Source: Planctomycetota bacterium | GTDB taxonomy: Bacteria; Planctomycetota; Planctomycetia; Planctomycetales; Planctomycetaceae | Direction: 5' to 3' | Length of the DNA stretch: 9,314 nucleotides | Assembly (NCBI GenBank): GCA_023429275.1 | Contig: JAEYWB010000179.1 | Span: forward strand, 1-9,314 | In this document: piece after piece, positions 7,042 to 9,314 of the stretch | Position numbering within the stretch: position 1 is the stretch's first letter | Layout: the number at the start of each line of letters is the position of its first letter | Program-made: the position numbers and the translations under genes | The notes under the pieces: generated by a model | What the model saw: the letters and a program-made list of their open reading frames with translations, nothing else | The model's database searches: none | What the model was told of the DNA's origin: nothing

Positions 7042-8520
7042 TCACATGGAGGGGGTGACGACTTCCACCTTGGCCCCTGACCAGAGATGGATCATCCGGA
7101 TGAACTCCGTGACGGGCGCGGGAGCCGCGTCCGCGAGGTCGGAGTCCGCCATCTTGAGGTGACCGGAGCGGACCTCGGCGAGGTTGAACGCCGCGTCGAT
7201 CGGCACCCACTTCCCCTCCAGATAGGCCTCGGTCCACATGTGACCGCCAAACGCCTTCGGTGGGTCGACATAGACGAGCCCGATCGCCACACGGGACGGG
7301 ATCTTCTTGACCCTCAGGAGGGCCGCCAGGAGGACGGCGTGCTCGGTACAGTCCCCCTTCAGCTCACGAGCCACTTCCGACGCGCTCCCCATCGCGACCG
7401 AGAACGTCTTTTCCTTGACGCGCTCGTGGACGAAGTGAACGAGCGCGGTGGCGATCTCGGTCGGTGATTTTCCTTCGGTCTCGACTTCGGCCGCAAGAGC
7501 CTGGACCCGCTCGTCTGCGGAGTCGAGGAACGCCGACGGCTTGAGGCAGGACTCGGCCGGGGCCGGAGCGGCCGGGAGTGTTTCGCGGGCGACGGTCACC
7601 TCGGCCCGAGAGTCACTGAGCTTGCGGACCGACTGACCTCCCCCGTCCACAAACAACGTCGACGGGTCGGCCGAAGTTGTCGTGATCCGGTAGGTGACCG
7701 ACTTCGCATGATGCGGATCGGCCACTTCGACCTTGAGCAAGCCGTCGATCCCGATATCGAGCTCGGTCTCGGGGATCGCCTTGAGGGCTTCTTCCCGGCT
7801 GACGGCATACATCGCCATTCCGAGGAGGTTCGTCTCCATCTTCTGGACACGCCCGTCGTCGTCGGAGTAGACCGTTGCCTCGACCCCCGGGGTGATCGAG
7901 TTCAACATCACGGTCTTGGCGAGCTTCTTCTTCGATCCGTCAAGCAGCGTCGTCTCTTCGGGCTCGAGTTGATTGAGCGTCACCACGCCGATCTTCGCCG
8001 ACTCCGGCGAGAACATCTTGAACGTCGCCGACTCGCCCGGCTTGAGGGGATGTTCCTCGAGATAGCGTTCCTGCCATGCGGGAGATTTCACGTCATCGCG
8101 AAGCGTGATCCGCGACTCGGTGACCCGTCCCGCCGTCTTCATCTGCATCACGAAGTCGTTTCCCTCGGCGACGCCGGACATCTCGGTCCGACTGGCCGGC
8201 GGATTGTCCGTCAGGAGCGTTGCCTTCAGCAGCTTCCCCGTTGCGGCGTCCTCCTCGGACGTCTGCCGGACCGTCATCTTGAGCGAAATCCCGAACCGCT
8301 TGATCGTCATCGCCACGAGGCTGTCGGAGATCACGATCTCCCGGCCGTCGCGCTCGAGGCTGCGGGAAAGCGACTTCGAGTAACCGATCCGCTGGCCTCC
8401 CAGGAAAATGACCTGCCAATCCTCCCGATCGGGTCTCCCGGCACCCCGGCTGGCGGCGGGAAGACCAAGGAGGAGGAGAAGGGCAAGAACCAGGGGGCGG
8501 CAGCTCTGTCGGGCGATCAT
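7042..8520 (-). CDS. Exported transglutaminase-like domain protein
   Basis: A 492-aa product from ATG 8520. That start gives a standard signal peptide: MIARQSCR, a Leu-rich core at about 9-20, and a cleavage region near PAASRGAG (21-28). GTG 8580 and ATG 8550 are possible earlier starts but add an atypical leader. Residues 30-320 look largely beta-stranded, with no family I can name. The C-terminal part carries a transglutaminase/protease-like fold: GDCTEHA with Cys391, GGHMWTEAY with His427, and PIDAAF with Asp442 form the expected Cys-His-Asp triad in order. The protein is therefore probably periplasmic or surface-exposed and may act as a peptidase or transamidase; the substrate cannot be read from sequence. 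It lies 243 nt downstream of the membrane-protein gene and 33 nt upstream of mnmE. Planctomycetes carry many such proteins. The fold is confident, the activity is not. Confidence 0.9.
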   Translation of the reverse strand: MIARQSCRPLVLALLLLLGLPAASRGAGRPDREDWQVIFLGGQRIGYSKSLSRSLERDGREIVISDSLVAMTIKRFGISLKMTVRQTSEEDAATGKLLKATLLTDNPPASRTEMSGVAEGNDFVMQMKTAGRVTESRITLRDDVKSPAWQERYLEEHPLKPGESATFKMFSPESAKIGVVTLNQLEPEETTLLDGSKKKLAKTVMLNSITPGVEATVYSDDDGRVQKMETNLLGMAMYAVSREEALKAIPETELDIGIDGLLKVEVADPHHAKSVTYRITTTSADPSTLFVDGGGQSVRKLSDSRAEVTVARETLPAAPAPAESCLKPSAFLDSADERVQALAAEVETEGKSPTEIATALVHFVHERVKEKTFSVAMGSASEVARELKGDCTEHAVLLAALLRVKKIPSRVAIGLVYVDPPKAFGGHMWTEAYLEGKWVPIDAAFNLAEVRSGHLKMADSDLADAAPAPVTEFIRMIHLWSGAKVEVVTPSM

Positions 8521-8631
8521 AGTCAGAACGAGTCCTGCGGATCGGGGCATTCCAGGAGGTTGGAAAGCTGGCCTCCTCACGGAGACCCTTCGCGCCTTCG
8601 GAAGGTTTCATCTTCCTACGGCCGGAGGGAT

Positions 8632-8651
8632 CGGAATGATAGAGCATTCCG
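8632..8651 (-). promoter_or_regulatory. Possible promoter/operator element upstream of the transglutaminase-like gene
   Basis: A 7-bp inverted repeat (CGGAATG with CATTCCG, 6-nt spacer) encloses, on the minus strand, the hexamer TATCAT, which resembles a -10 box about 112 nt before ATG 8520. No convincing -35 hexamer sits 17 nt upstream. The rest of the 243-nt gap (8521-8763) shows no gene. This is a weak pattern match only. Confidence 0.2.
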
Positions 8652-8763
8652 GGCGACAGAGGACTGGCCGGCGGTGCGGTCACGTCCCTCTTCCGGCGGA
8701 CAATTCCCCGAGAGCCCCAACGAGCGGCTGATGGAACGGAGCCTGCGGAGACTCGCGAGCGAT

Positions 8764-9314
8764 TCAAGACTCCCCGAGAGCCGGTGCCGTGACCGCCGGG
8801 GAATAGCGGGCGTCAACACCGGTCGGAATGTCGTAAAGCTCCTTCCGGTCGGGCCGCTGGAGCGGCGGAGCGAACGGGAGCGGCGACTCCGGCCGTCCCA
8901 TCATCCGGGAGCAGTGCCTCAGGCAGTGCCGGCGGATTCCCCGGAGGAGCAGCCCCCAGCCGATCGCATTGGCAATGCCCAGGAGCAGCAGGGAGAACTC
9001 GTCGGTCGGCCGCCAGTCACCCGCGAACGTCACCGCGCGAGGCTCGGTCTCCAGCAGAAGCGGAAAGGCCGTCGGAGCGATCAACTGGGCCCCAAGAGCC
9101 ACAGGCAGGATGTCCCGGAAAGGGAACGTCTGCAGGTAACCGTCGATGAGCAGGAGCAGCGCCGAGGGAGCGACATAGCCGACCAACACCAGCACCGAAA
9201 GGACGGAAAACAGGGCCCGAGTCTGTGTCCTGCTCCGAAGCCCGCTCAGCACGCCAACCCAGCAGACCAGGGGGAGGTAGATGCTGACCGTGACGAGCGC
9301 TCCGAACAGGTAGA
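8764..9314 (-). CDS. C-terminal part of a polytopic membrane protein, probably an ABC-2-type permease (runs off the right edge)
   Basis: The frame is open from the right edge to the stop at 8764-8766, giving at least 182 residues. A GTG at 9252 is an internal codon rather than the likely start, because the 20 residues encoded before it (YLFGALVTVSIYLPL and on) continue a membrane helix. In the visible part, helices lie at about residues 2-22, 33-56, 68-87 and 106-126. They are followed by a Cys/Arg-rich stretch (RRHCLRHCSRMMGRPE) and a polar Pro-rich tail of about 45 residues, presumably cytoplasmic. The order 'YLPL, short basic loop GLRSRTQTRA, helix pairs, arginine-rich end' recalls planctomycetal ABC-2 permeases involved in export, but no diagnostic motif is visible. 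An ATPase partner gene, if any, would be outside the window. The transglutaminase-like gene follows after 243 nt. Confidence 0.75.
   Translation of the reverse strand, partial: YLFGALVTVSIYLPLVCWVGVLSGLRSRTQTRALFSVLSVLVLVGYVAPSALLLLIDGYLQTFPFRDILPVALGAQLIAPTAFPLLLETEPRAVTFAGDWRPTDEFSLLLLGIANAIGWGLLLRGIRRHCLRHCSRMMGRPESPLPFAPPLQRPDRKELYDIPTGVDARYSPAVTAPALGES

Noticed and set aside
8093..8767. A 224-codon minus-strand frame spanning the gap upstream of the transglutaminase-like gene
   Set aside because: It overlaps the signal peptide and N-terminal part of the real gene in another frame and is Arg/Pro/Ser-rich without domain features.

Overview
The window (9,314 bp, high GC) looks like chromosomal DNA of a Gram-negative-type bacterium, most likely a planctomycete (Planctomycetota). 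This is an inference from several traits: a membrane-anchored LRR protein whose N-terminal part resembles tails of planctomycetal Ser/Thr kinases, a BatA-type von Willebrand factor A (VWA) membrane protein, a secreted transglutaminase-like protein, an lpxK with a lineage-like 'NDEK' variant, and a CGCTAGCG-type palindromic repeat of a kind common in these genomes (from memory, not searched). No rRNA, tRNA, CRISPR array, transposase, integrase or phage gene was seen.

Left half (+ strand): (1) 78-2018, a single-span membrane protein with a helical N-terminal region, a Pro/Ala-rich linker and a C-terminal run of irregular leucine-rich repeats. Its frame is open to the left edge, so it may be the C-terminal part of a larger protein. 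(2) 2241-4166, a BatA/VWA membrane protein with an intact MIDAS motif. (3) 4219-5310, lpxK, the lipid A 4'-kinase, 52 nt after the VWA gene.

Centre: 5311-5616 is a 306-nt gap between the convergent lpxK and mnmE. It holds a 144-bp nested imperfect palindrome (5357-5500) flanked on both sides by degenerate copies of a ~12-bp repeat (GAATRGCTTCCT). This is the most unusual non-coding structure in the window.

Right half (- strand, read right to left): the C-terminal part of a polytopic membrane protein, probably an ABC-2-type permease (8764 to beyond the right edge); after a 243-nt gap, an exported transglutaminase-fold protein with an intact Cys-His-Asp triad (7042-8520); and 33 nt further on, mnmE (5617-7008), the tRNA U34-modification GTPase.

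Most genes are envelope-related (lipid A synthesis, VWA and transglutaminase membrane or periplasmic proteins, a transport permease), with mnmE as a housekeeping tRNA-modification gene. I see no convincing new defence or mobile system. The items worth a second look are the central palindrome with its flanking repeats, the possible upstream extension of the LRR protein, the VWA gene lying outside its usual MoxR/DUF58 setting, and variant residues in the LpxK motifs.
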